Shown here piece after piece: positions 36,437 through 48,812 of a DNA stretch of 64,000 nucleotides. A program made the position numbers and the translations under genes. The notes under the pieces were generated by a model that had not been told where the DNA came from, did not search any database, and saw only the letters and a list, made by a program, of their open reading frames with translations. Position 1 is the first letter of the stretch. Each line of letters opens with the position of its first letter. The stretch is from Citrus sinensis (lineage: Eukaryota; Streptophyta; Magnoliopsida; Sapindales; Rutaceae): positions 6,229,501 through 6,293,500 of the forward strand of contig NC_068558.1 in the NCBI RefSeq assembly GCF_022201045.2. Direction: 5' to 3'.

Positions 36437-37430
36437 TTAAAATTGCCGCTGCTTCTTATTTATGTGAAATCTTTCTTGAGCTTTTCCATCGCAATCACTT
36501 TTATTTGTGTAATTTTCTAGTTGTTGCAGGAGGTTAGAGCTCTGATCATCCATATCTAGCCAGTGGATCACTTGCAAACGAAGATGCGTCAAGATGTGAT
36601 TAAGAACTTGGGGACATAACAATCTTCACAAACCTGAAGTTGGCAAAGATATGCTGTTATTTCAGCAATTAAGGTGGGTTTTATGGGACTCTCAGTCTGT
36701 ATTTACACGCCAATGCTTGAGATTAACCAAACGTAGTTTACATAAAAGACATGAATCCATTATCCTTTTGTAATTTGGAACTACATGAGCTATTCATCAT
36801 CTTTTGGAAGGCTGCTTAAATTATAAAAAGGAAATCCAATTGACGAATATGTGTACTGTTGGATTAATATTTTCTTCCTCAAAACATTTTATCCTCTTAG
36901 AAATTAAGATGTAGCAAGCATGCCGCTGCACAGACAGAACTCTAAAGAAGTACATAATGATGTTCCTCTTTATGCAATAATAAAACAAATAATGCGTGGT
37001 TATAATGAGATCTAAATCAAATAATGCAACGTTAATGAATCGAAGATCTCATTTTTATTACTTTGAAACATTGTGCTTAGCACAATGTCTCCAAACAACT
37101 TACGCTTGACAATCTCTGAATAACGTTTACGAGAGAAATGTTTAACACACCTCTGATCACCTCTTCGAATGAAAGCCACATTTCAAGTAAACTTGTCTAT
37201 CGCAGGTATGCTGTAAATAGTTTAATTCATCAGGCAACAAGTCCCAGAGATAACGTTTTTCAGGATGAGATTCCATGCTATTCCACAACATTGAATCATC
37301 ACAAGGAAAATCTTGATGGCCGATGCTACGATCCAATGATTTCTTGGATGGTTGGCAATCGTCAGTATCAGAAAATAACTCCTCTACGGCTAGCAAATCT
37401 CCTTGATCATATTTCTTATCAAAAGTAAAT
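36437..37430 (-). other. Coding-like fragments of an unrecognised protein
   Basis: Three minus-strand frames look like real protein sequence but match no family I know. 37430-37157 reads FDKKYDQGDLLAVEELFSDT and continues through HQDFPCDDSMLWNSMESHPE and KRYLWDLLPDELNYLQ. About 37174-37012, in another frame, reads GDQRCVKHFSRKRYSEIVKR then KLFGDIVLSTMF. 36622-36437 reads LNHILTHLRLQVIHWLDMDD then QSSNLLQQLENYTNKSD. They could be exons of one minus-strand gene or a decayed copy. I cannot place convincing splice sites between them, and no start is clear. Confidence 0.35.
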
Positions 37431-37803
37431 GAGAAAAATTGTGTAGAGAAGGAAGTCTAAAGCTAACCGAAATGCTGTGTAGTCTTCCTATTCGGACTCC
37501 GTACTCCATACAACTCGTAGCAAAAATTTCTTCTCGAGCACCATACCACTAAATTCTTGCCATAGATATAGTTCTGTTAGTTATAAAATGAAATGGTAAA
37601 TATACATTGGGCATGTTTCCTGTTAGCGCTATTTTATTTCAAATGGTAGAATCCTACTCAATATTGATGTTGGACAAACGAGGGAACAAGAATTAGAAAT
37701 GCCGTTATTCAAAGATTTTATTGTTTAAGGGCATTTTTCGGTCCATCATAAAACATAACAAAAATCTTTTCAGCCGGATTTAGCTTGCTGATCAGCTAGC
37801 TAC

Positions 37804-39620
37804 TCAAGAGAAGGGTGACATGCAAATGGGTGGATTGAGCCTGAAAACAGAGAGGGTTGCAGATGCAATAGACCAAATTCCATCCCCGCATATTAAACCT
37901 GAAACAACTGCCCCTGCATATTTCTCTGAACCCTTTTCGATTGATTCACTCCCATATGTATAAAATTACTGCCCCAACAAACATATCAACTGCGAAGAAT
38001 GCTCAAATGTAAAATGGAATTGCCATACCCATCGGAATGGGAATAAACTGCGAGATTTTCTTTGGATTCACGTCTCTCAGAAGGTTTATCACCAAAGCAG
38101 CCACAAAAAACCGACAACATAAGGCATTAAGGCCAGACAGTGCCTGGGAAACTCAGAGAAACCTTGGATGCCCGGAATGGCTATTTCTCTATATATCACA
38201 GCGTATGGTGCTTTGCATGGACCATCAGGTGACCTAATGTCAAAAGCATTCGAATACAACCACAACGTGAGTGGGCCGATGACACAACCCATGGCTGCTC
38301 CTAGTACCTCGCTCACAAACACAGACTTGGCTGATGATCGAGTGAGGTAATCTGTCTTAAAATCCTGCATTAGATCAGCTGCAGTAGAGATAATGGACAT
38401 CATAACCCCAGAACCTGCTAAGCCAGCAACTCCCCACCATTGGTTTTAGCGAGGGATGCGGTGATAAAAAGACCAATCTTCGCATAAGTTGTAGCAAAAC
38501 TACAGAAGTCCGACACAATTAGGGTTGCAGAAGGCTAAGGCTGGAGCAATAAGATACGAGCACTTGGGATGGGAACTGTTGCTGTTGATATAGCTGCCGG
38601 CCCCACACCCACATATCCAGCAGCGGCAAAGCAGGTGGGTATCTTTTCTTTTAGAAACACATAATCTTTTTCGGCCTGCACTCGAATCTCATTGACAATT
38701 ACAAGTTTGGTGCTTTTGTTGCACATTTCATTGATAGTTATAGCTATATATAATCTTTCATATTGTAAAAACCTTCACGGATAAAAGTACCTTATACACA
38801 TAAAGACCTTTAAAATCATGGGTACCAAGGTCAGCTGGATACCAGTCAGTGACCAGCATGTTGGGAGATGAAGGACCAGAGAATGCCCCATGATATGATG
38901 GCCCCGAGAAGAATCATTATATGTAACAGCCATAAATATAATACAATTTAATCCTATCCAATCCAACCCGGTAGATGATCAAAACCGCAAGAGTTCCCTT
39001 CACTGAAGAACCACTTGAAGCAGATCCAAAGTAAACTAGCACTCAAATAATTTCCAAGGCACCTGAGGCTGACTTGCTTCTCTGCAAGCTCTTTTCGCGA
39101 GTTAGTGTGAAAGCTATTAATCAACAATGCGTGGCCGTTCCACTAGGATACGCAAGTTTACAATTCAACAGCATAACATTACGGAGAACAACACTGAATA
39201 GCCTCGCGAAACTCACCACAAATAAAAAAGCCAATCATCCATCCCAGCCCCGGATTCTTTACATCGTCTGATCGTCAGCGGCGATTATTCGATACGTTCT
39301 CCCATGCGAACCGAATCCCCGGTAACGGCTACCCCATGGCAGGCCATAGCAAATGGTTGGATGGCAGTGTTCTCTTGTCTAGTAAAAGGCTTTACATTCG
39401 GAAACCCTAACTTTGACAGCGACAACGACCACGGCTTCACTAAGAAGAATTCTAAGACTGAACTTGTGCGTGATGATGCAGATAAATGTCCCGACAATTG
39501 TGCTCACCGACACCACTCTTATTGTTATCTGATCTTTTCATTCCGGAATCCACTTATCGTTATCCTCTTCCTCATCCGTGCCTCTGATGATTCCGCCTCG
39601 CTTCCCATGAAGGAGTACCA
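37804..39620 (-). pseudogene. YSL: Yellow-Stripe-Like (YSL) metal-nicotianamine transporter pseudogene, intronless
   Basis: Minus-strand pieces in correct order match YSL transporters of the OPT family, closest in feel to YSL5/7/8. They include EEEDNDKW and KDQITIR with CIITHK (about 39580-39480), KPFTRQENTAIQ (about 39400), NPGLGWMIGFF (about 39260), LAYPSGTAT, CLGNYLSAS and FKWFFSEGNSCGFDHLP (about 39060-38970), WGIL and HWYPADLGTHDFKGLYVYKV (about 38900-38795), VFLKEKIPTCFAAAGYVGV (about 38660), MMSIISTAADLMQDFKT (38403), YKAPYAVIYREIAI-type sequence, and IPIPMGMAIPF, SGLICGDGIWSI and FRLNPPICM near 37830. Several stops, frame changes and internal deletions disable it. The ~1.8 kb runs through with no intron, although functional YSL genes normally have introns, so a retrocopy is likely. 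Open frames on the opposite strand here are shadows. Confidence 0.85.
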
Positions 39621-40195
39621 AATGCTGGGAAGTGGAACACAACGTAACGACTCTTTAAAAATCTGCGACTGAAAATAATAATAACAATAAAATGTTACTT
39701 TCTTCTTTTCTTTTCTTGTTTTTATAATCTAATGACACGTGGAATACACAAAATTCAGTGTTACATATTTATGCAGTATTTAATATTTTAATAATTATGA
39801 AACTTTTTTTTTTTTGGTTAGGAATTATGAAACTTATTATTTAATCCCTATTGTTTTTAGTAAATTTACGGAATTAATGTTTCTCTCTGATCGCAATTGA
39901 TTGATTACCTCTCCGTTTATTGATGCTTTGGATGTTATCGGGCACAAAGAAGATTCTCCCTCCACCTCCAACGATGGATCCTCAAACTTTAAAGGGTCTT
40001 CCCAGAATTGTTAAAAGAGATACAACGAAGAAGACATTGTATAAGAAGAACTGAGAAGAGATGGAAACCTGAAGATTGAAAAATAATAATGATGATAATA
40101 ATTAAAGATACAGTTTAAATGGGAAAGTTTAGAAGTTAATATTGCATTTAGGAGCGGCTATTTTAACTTGGGAATTTGATTTATAAATATTAAAA
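39621..40195. other. Intergenic with possible decayed coding scrap
   Basis: Mostly AT-rich. Around 39920-40075 the plus strand reads weakly protein-like (LDALDVIGHKEDSPSTSNDG; later RYNEEDIV and EELRRDGNLK) but is broken by stops and matches nothing I know. No gene called. Confidence 0.3.
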
Positions 40196-40426
40196 GGGTA
40201 GGGTTAATTAAACCCACCAAATTACTTGGTAAACTTATTTTTAAAAATAATTTTTATGATTAAGATATCTTTAAATTAAATTACAATTATGAAAATTAAA
40301 ATATAGTTAAAAAAAACAGAATTTTTACTTTTTGAACCCACCTTTACATTTAACGTATTTTGTCAAACTCTAATTATATTTTCATTAAACCCTGATCATA
40401 TTCTGTCAAAATTTCTGTAATGTAAT

Positions 40427-40567
40427 GAGAATTTGAGTTCTTTCGGTGCCACATTGTCTGAAACTGAGAATGTCTCAACTTTGAATGAAATTGAAGTTGA
40501 GTCACCATTTTTGGGTGGCAAGGTGTTAACATCAGCATTCGATTTATACAATGGGCATCGCTTTTGA
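40427..40567 (+). pseudogene. Captured coding scrap, unidentified
   Basis: The plus strand reads ENLSSFGATLSETENVSTLN then EIEVESPFLGGKVLTSAFDL and YNGHRF before TGA. Its composition is protein-like and far less AT-rich than its flanks. There is no start codon and no family match I can name. It may be one exon picked up by the enclosing TIR element. Confidence 0.35.
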
Positions 40568-40728
40568 GGTTTGGTCTTATTTAGAAATTAATGAATTTAA
40601 GATTATGATTCATCATACAAGCCTTAGAATGTTTATTGTCATGGAATACGATTGCGAGTATTTTGCTCTATCATAAACAAGTCTCGGCCTTAGGTTGGGA
40701 ATATTCTTTTGCCATTCTAATTAACTTA

Positions 40729-40971
40729 GCTCATGTTTGAAATTGAGGTGTTGTAACTTTTTTTAAGTTAATAAGATGTAGTAAATATAAATTTTAAATA
40801 ATAATTTTAGTAAAATTATTAAAGATATAATAGATTTTACAGAGTACAAGTAAAAAATCATATCGTATTAGCTTCTAAACTACAGCAGCCAGTGTTTACC
40901 AAACACTTTAGTGCCATGATTTTTAAGCTATAACTGTCTAATATCCATCTCAAATAGACCCTTAATTGGGA
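40729..40971. mobile_element. Tourist-like MITE, copy 3
   Basis: TTA lies on both sides (40726-40728, 40972-40974). The left end GCTCATGTTTGAAATTGAGG pairs with the inverted right end (GGGTCTATTTGAGATGGATA). The body is the family sequence in inverted orientation relative to the copy at 52089 ('aaaattattaaagatataatagattttac', 'gtttaccaaacactttagtgcc'). Confidence 0.65.
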
Positions 40972-41275
40972 ACTATTCTATCTGGTAGCTTGGAGTTTGG
41001 GTTCTATAACTTATTATCATCATCTTCTGATAAATGTAAAAGGCAAAAACTTTCTTCAAAAAAAAAAAAAATCAATGAAACATTTATTAAGGATTTATAA
41101 TTGAATTTAACGGATTTGATGAGAAAAATGCTATTATTATAAAATTTGGGTTTAGTAAGGGTATATTGAGTAATTAAGTGGGTTTATCAAGTAAAATTTA
41201 AAATTTTAAAATTTTGAGAGTGGGTTAATTTAGTAAATAAGTTTAATGAGTAGTTTGGTGAGTTTAAAATCTAAC

Positions 41276-43000
41276 CATTTATTTAGTTTAATAAGTTAAG
41301 ATTATTGCTTATTTGGTATTAACATTCTATTAAATATAAGATTGAAAAAATAAAATTTGAAATGGCATAATAAAACTTAAAAATGAAAGAGAGAGAATTC
41401 TAACATAATTTCAAGCTGCTATAGAATGATGTTAAATATTTAGTATTTGTTACCATTGTAGAATATATTTGTATGCTAGCTATTACTTTATGGGTTTTTA
41501 GTATTTATATAATTATATAGAATGATGTTAACACAAACGTCAAAGGTTAAAAGGTTATAAATGTTGAGAATGGTTTCAGACAAAAAGAATGGGTAATATG
41601 AAGTAGCTTAAAATTTTACTTTCACACATATTAGTAGTTTGTGAAGAATTTATCACAATTAATTGATTTTGAATTTAGTGAGGTTAGTATTTGAGAAAGA
41701 TATTCCCGACACTTAAGTTATTGTTTGTTTAAGATTAAGAAAATAAGGTTTTCTTCTTCTAAGGGTGAATAGTATGTTTAAAGACCCAAAACCTCTTTTC
41801 CTAAAGATGGGACTCTATTTATAAAAAAAATAAAATGGGTGACATTAAATTAGGATTTTGTATTAAATCCTAGTTCTAAAGACAAGTGTCACCATTTCAG
41901 ATTAATACATGTGTATGTGGATTAATGTTGGAAATTTGTTCACTATTATGCGTATATCCTTATTTTCCTTTTTCCTATGCTGATAATCATGGTTTCCTTA
42001 GCTGATAGGTCTAGAATCACATTGAACATAATTCCTCTTTCTATTCTTATGTTCCTTCATAATTTATATAGGAGGTCTATTCAAAATATCATCTTATCTA
42101 GAAGAAAAACGCTAAGTGTAGAGAAATATGAGAAAAAAATGAGAGAGATAAAAAATAAAAGGGAAGAGTTAGTGTGGGTGGGTAGAGAGAGAAGGCACAT
42201 TTCTCTCATCTTTTTCTATACCAAGCACAACTTTATCTAGAATGGTCCTCTCGGAGCTATTTAAGGGGAACACATGACAATGTGTTCACTTGAGAATCAG
42301 CTACCTATATTATATATTATAGAATTTTATTATTTTCTGTTTTATATGATCTCTATGTGTGGTGATGACAGAACTAATATTAAATAACTAAAGAGCAATA
42401 ACCCTATGGAATAGCTAACTTAATTAGTTATATGAATCACAGTGGCATATATCTCCCAGATTCTTTCAGCAATGCAACTTGTTAATTATACAAAGTCTTG
42501 CATTCTTAATTTAGAAGCTCCCCAAGTTACAAAAGTAGCTAGCTAGCTTTTGTTTGGATTGGAGATGCTCAACATCAATCGATTCACCAAATAAAGACTT
42601 TTATGCATATGTACATACGTACATACATACATACACTTTATATTTATATAGGGTAGATCAAGAGCCCTCTAAAATTACTCTTATTTTTACATTAGATTTA
42701 TGGTTAATCAATTATTGAGATCTATTATCACTAATATATACATAGGAAGTATTAGTGAACTAGTGCTATTAGCCCCCTAAATGTGACTGATTCGAGCTTT
42801 TACAAGAGCTCTTTATTTTTCTTTTTTCTATAAAATATGCAATAAGGATGCATATATCTCCCCAATTAGCAAGAGGACATTTTAAAGTTAGTCTCAATTG
42901 TTTTTTAGGTTGTACAATAAATATACGTATCTAAATTCTTAATAAATATATCAAACTGTAGTATATATATACATACTATAAAATATGTCTCATTTTTCAG
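41276..43000. other. Gene-free AT-rich stretch
   Basis: No gene recognised. A TATA-like CTATTTATAAAA occurs at 41814-41825 and an open frame at 41977-42240 has no family resemblance. The tetranucleotide run 'tacatacgtacatacatacataca' is at 42610-42635. Confidence 0.4.
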
Positions 43001-43002
43001 TA

Positions 43003-43490
43003 ATGATTTGTATATACTAAATAAGTATATTTTTATAGGTTTTTCTTATTTAGTAATTTTCTTATTTAGAAGTATTATTATTTAAGAAGTAAGTAGTTTT
43101 CTTTTAGGATTTAACTTATTTAAAGAAGAATAGAACTTCTACAAGGAAAAGGATTGTGGCTTAGAGGAATACAACTTCTACAAAGAAAGAAACTTTACTT
43201 GCACTATAAATAATCACTATGTATAGTGAGGTTGGGTTCATTTGTTAATCAATCAGTTTTGATAGGTCTATTGAGATATTGAGTGTTATTGAGCTTTTGG
43301 GTGTAAGAAAAATACTATAGTGATTATAATAATTTTTCACATAATTGATTTTTCTCTCGTTGTCCTTGGTGCCCACTCAATGCCTATGTTGTGTGATTGA
43401 TTTTATTCTTCACCTATACTTTCAATTTATTATTTATTTGATACTTTTCCTTGTAGGATCTTGAGTGGGATTAAAAATCCCTAATAACGC
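43003..43490. mobile_element. Possible solo LTR fossil (low confidence)
   Basis: The segment has LTR-like traits: a TATA-type CTATAAATA near 43204, downstream T-rich RNA-end-like sequence, and an end in 'ggattaaaaatccctaataac'. No target duplication or internal region was found, so it may be something else. If real, it is an old Copia-like remnant with no coding parts. Confidence 0.22.
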
Positions 43491-43841
43491 ATATTGTAAC
43501 AATTTAAAAAAAAAGTAAATATTATCATCTTCACAAGTCCAATGTTATTTTTTAAAAAAATAAAACTCAAAAGACATCCTAAAGTGGCTTATTTATTTAT
43601 TTATAGTTCACATATATTACAATTTAAGGTCTATTGGGAGTCTGAGTTTATACACTAATAATATAAGTCAAAGGTCTAATAAGCAAAGCTTAGACATCTA
43701 TATATTCATAGTCTACATATACTACTCCCATATACTTTAACGAAATATCAACTCTTTTAGTCATATTTGTGGTATTACTTTGTCCTTGGGGATTGGAACT
43801 AGTGCCTTCAACTTTTGAGGCACCAGACACCAACCCACCAT

Positions 43842-44285
43842 TAGGCTTGGCAAAACTCGGGTTTGGTCCAGGTTTTGGTGTTGCTCGGGACCGAACTGGA
43901 TGAGTGAAATGCAAGACCGGACCCGGGTTAAAACCCGATTTTTTTAGGTGCGGGCCGGGCTCAAGCCCGGCACCTCGGGCCTAGGTTTTTTATCCGGGTT
44001 TCTAAGCCCGCATGTGATAACTTCAAATTTTTTCCTTCAATTTTTTCTTTCATTTCTCTAATAATGCAAATTTTAAAAAAGAAAATAGTCAAATACAAAT
44101 ATATAACATACTAACAATGCAAATTTTACACAAATAATAAATAAATATTGTTTCAATCTACTTTCTAATACCTAAATTCATCTAATTTCTAACCTAAACT
44201 CATTCAATCTATAGAAAAAAAAATAAATTCAACAACACAATAATCACACAAAAAATTAAATAACATCCAACATATCATAAATTCA

Positions 44286-44344
<59 letters not shown>

Positions 44345-44500
44345 ATTAAGAAACCGGGTCTGGATTTTTGGTGTTGAGCCCGGACCAGGGTTGGAAATGT
44401 CCGGGTTTGAGAATTTCAAACACAGGTCTGGATTTTTTTTTGTGTATGCGGTTTGGGTTTTGCCCGGGTCCAATCCGGGTGGGCTTTTTTGACACCCCTA
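43842..44500. mobile_element. hAT-type MITE with internal (AT)n
   Basis: The 8-base direct repeat CCCACCAT flanks it (43834-43841 and 44501-44508). The ends are TAGGCTTGGCAAAACTCGGG and, inverted, TAGGGGTGTCAAAAAAGCCC. Subterminal parts are rich in CCGGG/CCCGG in both orientations. An (AT)n microsatellite fills 44291-44336. It has no coding capacity. Its end sequence resembles that of the MITE at 34914-35401, so both probably belong to related hAT families. Confidence 0.88.
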
Positions 44501-44742
44501 CCCACCATCCAAGGCCTTAGTGACAAATGACCAATAGCTGGCACAAAAAATGGAAGAAAAATAAAAATGTACACGATAATATACTTCTTATCACATAGCA
44601 GTACTCTACATACTATGCAATTGAGCTGAAAGTAGAATACATAATAATAAAGGATGAACTCTGTCTTTTTTTTTTTAATAATAAAAAAACCTCTATCTTC
44701 TATAATTTATTTTCTATTGACTTAGGCTGCGTGTGTGTGAAT

Positions 44743-46029
44743 AAGGGATCTGTTAAGTTATTTAACATTTAGGAGGTTCAAAATAAATAAACAAATTGAA
44801 TTCGATTCGAATCTCAAACGAATTGGGTCAAAACTTTGTTAATTCAAATTCAATTCATTTATTAAACGAATCAAAATCTCAAGATTTAAATTCAATTCGT
44901 TTATTAAACAAAACAAACTTTGTTTTGTTTAACCTATTTAGTAAAATTAATAAATGAATCGAATTGAATCTAGATTTATTTGCTATTCATTAATTATATA
45001 ATAAACAAATATATTTTGAATCAGATTGAATATGAATTCATTTACAAAAATAAATTAATAAAAAAATAAAATAAAATATAAAAGATAAAAGATAAAAAAT
45101 TTAACATCCTACAAAATATAAACAGTTCAAACTATAATATAAGATTAAGATGTATAGTCATCCACACACCAAATTACAAATTCTTTAAATACAAATAAAA
45201 ATAATTAAAGCGTGTTCATCTCTTTGATCGACAAAAATTAAACGATAACAAACTCAAAATCTATTTCAAATTCTTACAAAAGCTTTGAACCAATTCATTG
45301 CTAATTGGAAGAAAATGACAAGGGATCAAACAAAACCCATCTTGGTGACGACCAGTTCAAGAACTTGAGCTGAGAGATTTTCGGCTATTGAATATCAGAT
45401 GCGACCAATAAAGCATTCATTTGTATTTGAGTAGCGACTTAGGCTAGTGGAAACTGGAAAGTCTTGAGGCACCAAGAAGACAAGGATTAGAGAAGAGATT
45501 GTTTGGGCACCCAGAATCTAAGAGGAGAGACTTTAGGCTCGATGACTTAAAAAATCTAAGGCCGTTATTCCCTAATTTTTGTTTTCACTAATATATTTTG
45601 TCTTATTATCATTGCTGATTAATAAATTAGTCTTCAAACTTTAAATGTTTTTCATAAAATTTAAGGATAAAAAATAATTTAATTAAATGAATAATAAACA
45701 AATTTTAAATGAATAGATTGTGGTTGATTCCTTTATGACCCATTTATTAAATGAATTCTAAATGAATAATATCCTCAAATCTAGATTCAATTTGTTTATT
45801 TTCATCCACTTATTAAATGAATCAGTTTTTTCAAACTAAAACCCATTTAATTTGCATTGAATTGATTTGAATGAATGAATCTTAACCTAAATTGCCACTT
45901 AAAGTTATTAAAATAAGAGATAAACTAAAAGATAAGCAAAACTCACACTCTAGTGCATTGTTTTGAAATATATGTTTGTCATATCTTTTAACTTATCCAT
46001 ACGTACTTTAATAACTTAATGGATCCCTC
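44743..46029. mobile_element. Probable ~1.3 kb TIR element
   Basis: Left AAGGGATCTGTTAAGTTATT (44743 on) is matched by the inverted right end GAGGGATCCATTAAGTTATT (ending 46029). Subterminal sequences 'catttaggaggttc...aaattgaattcgattcg' are loosely inverted near 45840-45900. Inside, degenerate 'attcaattcgtttattaaacgaatc' units recur. No target duplication is certain and no coding frame is present. Confidence 0.45.
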
Positions 46030-46058
46030 ATTAGAAAATTGTTGTTGTTGTTATTATT

Positions 46059-46232
46059 GTTATTCAATTAGAGATTCCTTAATTTATTAAGTAATGGACA
46101 AGCTAAAAGAAAGAAAAACACACACTTAAATAGTACCAATAAGCTACTTATCGATACTATTGAAGTGTGTGTTTTATTTGTCTTTTAGTTTATCTCTTAT
46201 TTTAAGAACTTAGGAATTTCTTATTAGATAAC
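46059..46232. mobile_element. Short foldback MITE
   Basis: Arms of about 65 bases are inverted: left 'gttattcaattagagattccttaatt...aacacacac' against right 'gtgtgtgttttatttgtcttttagtttatctc...gataac'. A ~30-base loop separates them. The arm sequence 'gagataaactaaaaga' also occurs at 45915-45935 in the neighbouring element. Confidence 0.65.
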
Positions 46233-46329
46233 AACTACACACACAAATAATAATTCTCAGGTGAAGATGCTTAAATGCGAATTCCATGCAGATTTACTCT
46301 GTATTTTCTTGTCCGTATAAGAGAAAAAC

Positions 46330-46368
46330 TATATGTGCGTGCGTGCGCGCACGCACGCACGTACGTGT
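46330..46368. repeat. Alternating purine-pyrimidine tract with a perfect 26-base palindrome
   Basis: Every base from 46330 to 46368 alternates pyrimidine and purine. 46335-46360 (a GTGC/GCAC series centred on CGCG) is its own reverse complement. Such tracts can adopt Z-DNA or extrude a cruciform in vitro. Confidence 0.9.
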
Positions 46369-48812
46369 TAAGAATATTTTCACTTTAACAAAATGAAGAT
46401 GTTATTAAAATTTAAAAAATATACATATATATTTTTAACTATTAAATATTGTATTTTTTATCTATTAATATATAAAAAAATTTATATATTTTTTAATTAG
46501 TGACATCCTCATTTTTTTTAAAATGAGAATGTTATTATTATTGTTAGTAGTAGTAGTGTGATATAAGTTTCTAATGGAGAATGTGGTAAGCCCATCTTAA
46601 AATGTGCCGTAAGTATAGGGACGGTACATTGCACAGCTCTTATTAACGGATAAATATAATGGGTTATGGGTCACCAACAAGGGTTTGAATAGTGGGTTGC
46701 GTATGTCCTTGTTGGACTTGAATTAAACGTCCTTCCCTCCACTTCCGGTGCTGTGAAACCCATCTCATCTCAGGAGGCCAACCCAAATTACATTATATGG
46801 AACAACACCTGTCAAATTGAAATTTCAGTTGACATTTTTTTTTTAGACATGCTCTTAGAAACAAAGGTGTGAGGATGGGAGCCTAATTGGTTATTTTACT
46901 TTCAAAAGTGCACTCATGATTGAGGAATTTGGACCATATGATGCACATTTTGTCCAGATTCCAAATTCATCATTCAAAATCTGATGTATGATAGAAACCA
47001 GAAAATTTCACTTTTCTTTTATCCTTTCCCTCTTTTAATGCACAAACAACCATTATCATGTTCTTGACTCCAATTCTTTGTCCCTTGCTTTATTTGATCT
47101 CCCCTTTAAATCACTTGTCCCATACTTTATTTGTTTCCCCACATACCAACTAAATTCTTGTGTATCTGCCTTCAAAAGAGAAATCTTGAGAAGCCAAATT
47201 AGTCCCCAATCAACGGCGTATTTTTCATATCATTATTATTTTTTAATTAACAAGATTTTTAAACTCATACTGAAAAAAGATACACTGTATAATATTCCCA
47301 AAAAATAAAAAAAATAAAGACATTTGAAATCAACAAATGCAATAATTATCATTATTTTAAAACTCATTCGAATTATTCTTTCATTATTAGATATTCAATA
47401 GAATTTTCATATAAATGTTGTCGTTTCATGTTGCTTGTACTCTAATCTTTCTTTTTAACATTTCTTATAATATAATATGAAAAAAAAAAAAGCAATGAAT
47501 GATGAAGAGTTTTAAAGTATCTAATGTTGGTTAACTAAATACATCACTTCTAACAACAACAATAATACTTTTTCTCATTTAAAATCCCCCCAATACTCAT
47601 ACCTTTTTCCATGGTTATGTCTTGTCATTTGCAACACGCTCCTAAATGAGACAGCATGGAAGAAAATTAGGAAAATTAGATTATGTAATTATTTGAATGG
47701 AATGATTAAAAAAACGCTTAGCCAATGCAATTAAAAACCTTCTGCCATAAGCAATTCAATGAACTTGGGTACATACCCACCAAATCCCATTTGGTAGATT
47801 TTATACAGTAATTATACAGTGATTAAAAGCAATACTTTAGGGATATGGGACAGCCACACTATAAAATGACAATTATAATCTCTCAATCATCTTGTTCATC
47901 AAAGTCTTTGGTGCCCATATTAAAGTATAATATTACAAGTATACCTAAGCACCATTGCACCAATACAAGTAATTATACTCATGAAAGAAACGAATAATTA
48001 AATCAAAGCTCTATTGACTACTTGAAAAGGTTGAGGAAGAAAAAAAAAAAGAAATAAAGAAAAGGCGTTGCTCAATCACAATACGCTAATTGGAGAACTG
48101 CAATTGCTCCACAGGGCCAGAAAAGGCAAGACCGACCACATTTTTCAAACATTGCCCCTTAAAAAAATTCATAAACCACTACTGACCCTAACATTAAATA
48201 AACTTTTTTGCTATTGAAATGTTGTGGACCGTTACCAACAATCAAGCGTAGGAAAATGTAAATTATTGGTCTTGTTTAATATAAATTATGTTGCAAGATT
48301 AAGTAATTATGGACCACGAGCAGATGATTAAGAATTAATTTATAGTGTGACTAATCAGACGAAGTTAATAAGTGGAGAAAATGGCAGCAATGATTCCATT
48401 CGTTGTCTGTGACAGCTCTGTTTTAACTGAAGCTCTTTAATTATTTAAAAAAAAAAAATTAAATGACTGAGAGAGAGAGAGAAAAGAGAAAAGAGAAAAA
48501 GAAAAGAAAGCTGCCAATAACTAACTCCCACATTGTGCTATCAGTAGTGTCGTCGCAGGAGATCCCAGCTGCTGCCTTTGTCTAGTCCTGGCACGTGCCT
48601 CAGACTGTTCGATCACGTGAATTATCATTGCATAATGCAAAATGCTCCTCCACGCTGTCACTATCATAACAATTGTTTAAGGGACTGCCCAGTTAAATCC
48701 CGAGATGAGAAAATTACCAAAAGATTTATCAATAAGAAAAAAGGGGAGAAAAGATTCAAAATTTGATTTAACTCTGATATTATTAAAGATACCAAGATGA
48801 TTTTAAGAAAAT
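46369..48812. other. Gene-free stretch
   Basis: No gene recognised. The open frames at 47078-47308 and 48578-48766 have no family resemblance. AT-rich throughout, with no foldback seen by eye. Confidence 0.4.

Larger units (their letters stand above)
40196..41275. mobile_element. Possible TIR element carrying a captured coding scrap
   Basis: Left 'ggttaattaaacccaccaaattacttggtaaactt' is roughly inverted at the right end ('aagtttaatgagtagtttggtgagttt...', about 41235-41270). Between them lie a 46-codon protein-like frame (40427-40567) and a younger Tourist-like MITE (40729-40971). No clear target duplication was found, so the boundaries are soft. Confidence 0.35.

Noticed and set aside
32520-36660. 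Possible spliced non-coding host transcript for the U6 pair
   Set aside because: Donor-like (32608) and acceptor-like (36530) sites exist, but nothing in the sequence ties them together. Transcript data would be needed.
38037-38350. Plus-strand open frames in the YSL remnant
   Set aside because: The minus strand carries clear YSL motifs; the plus frames are complements of it.
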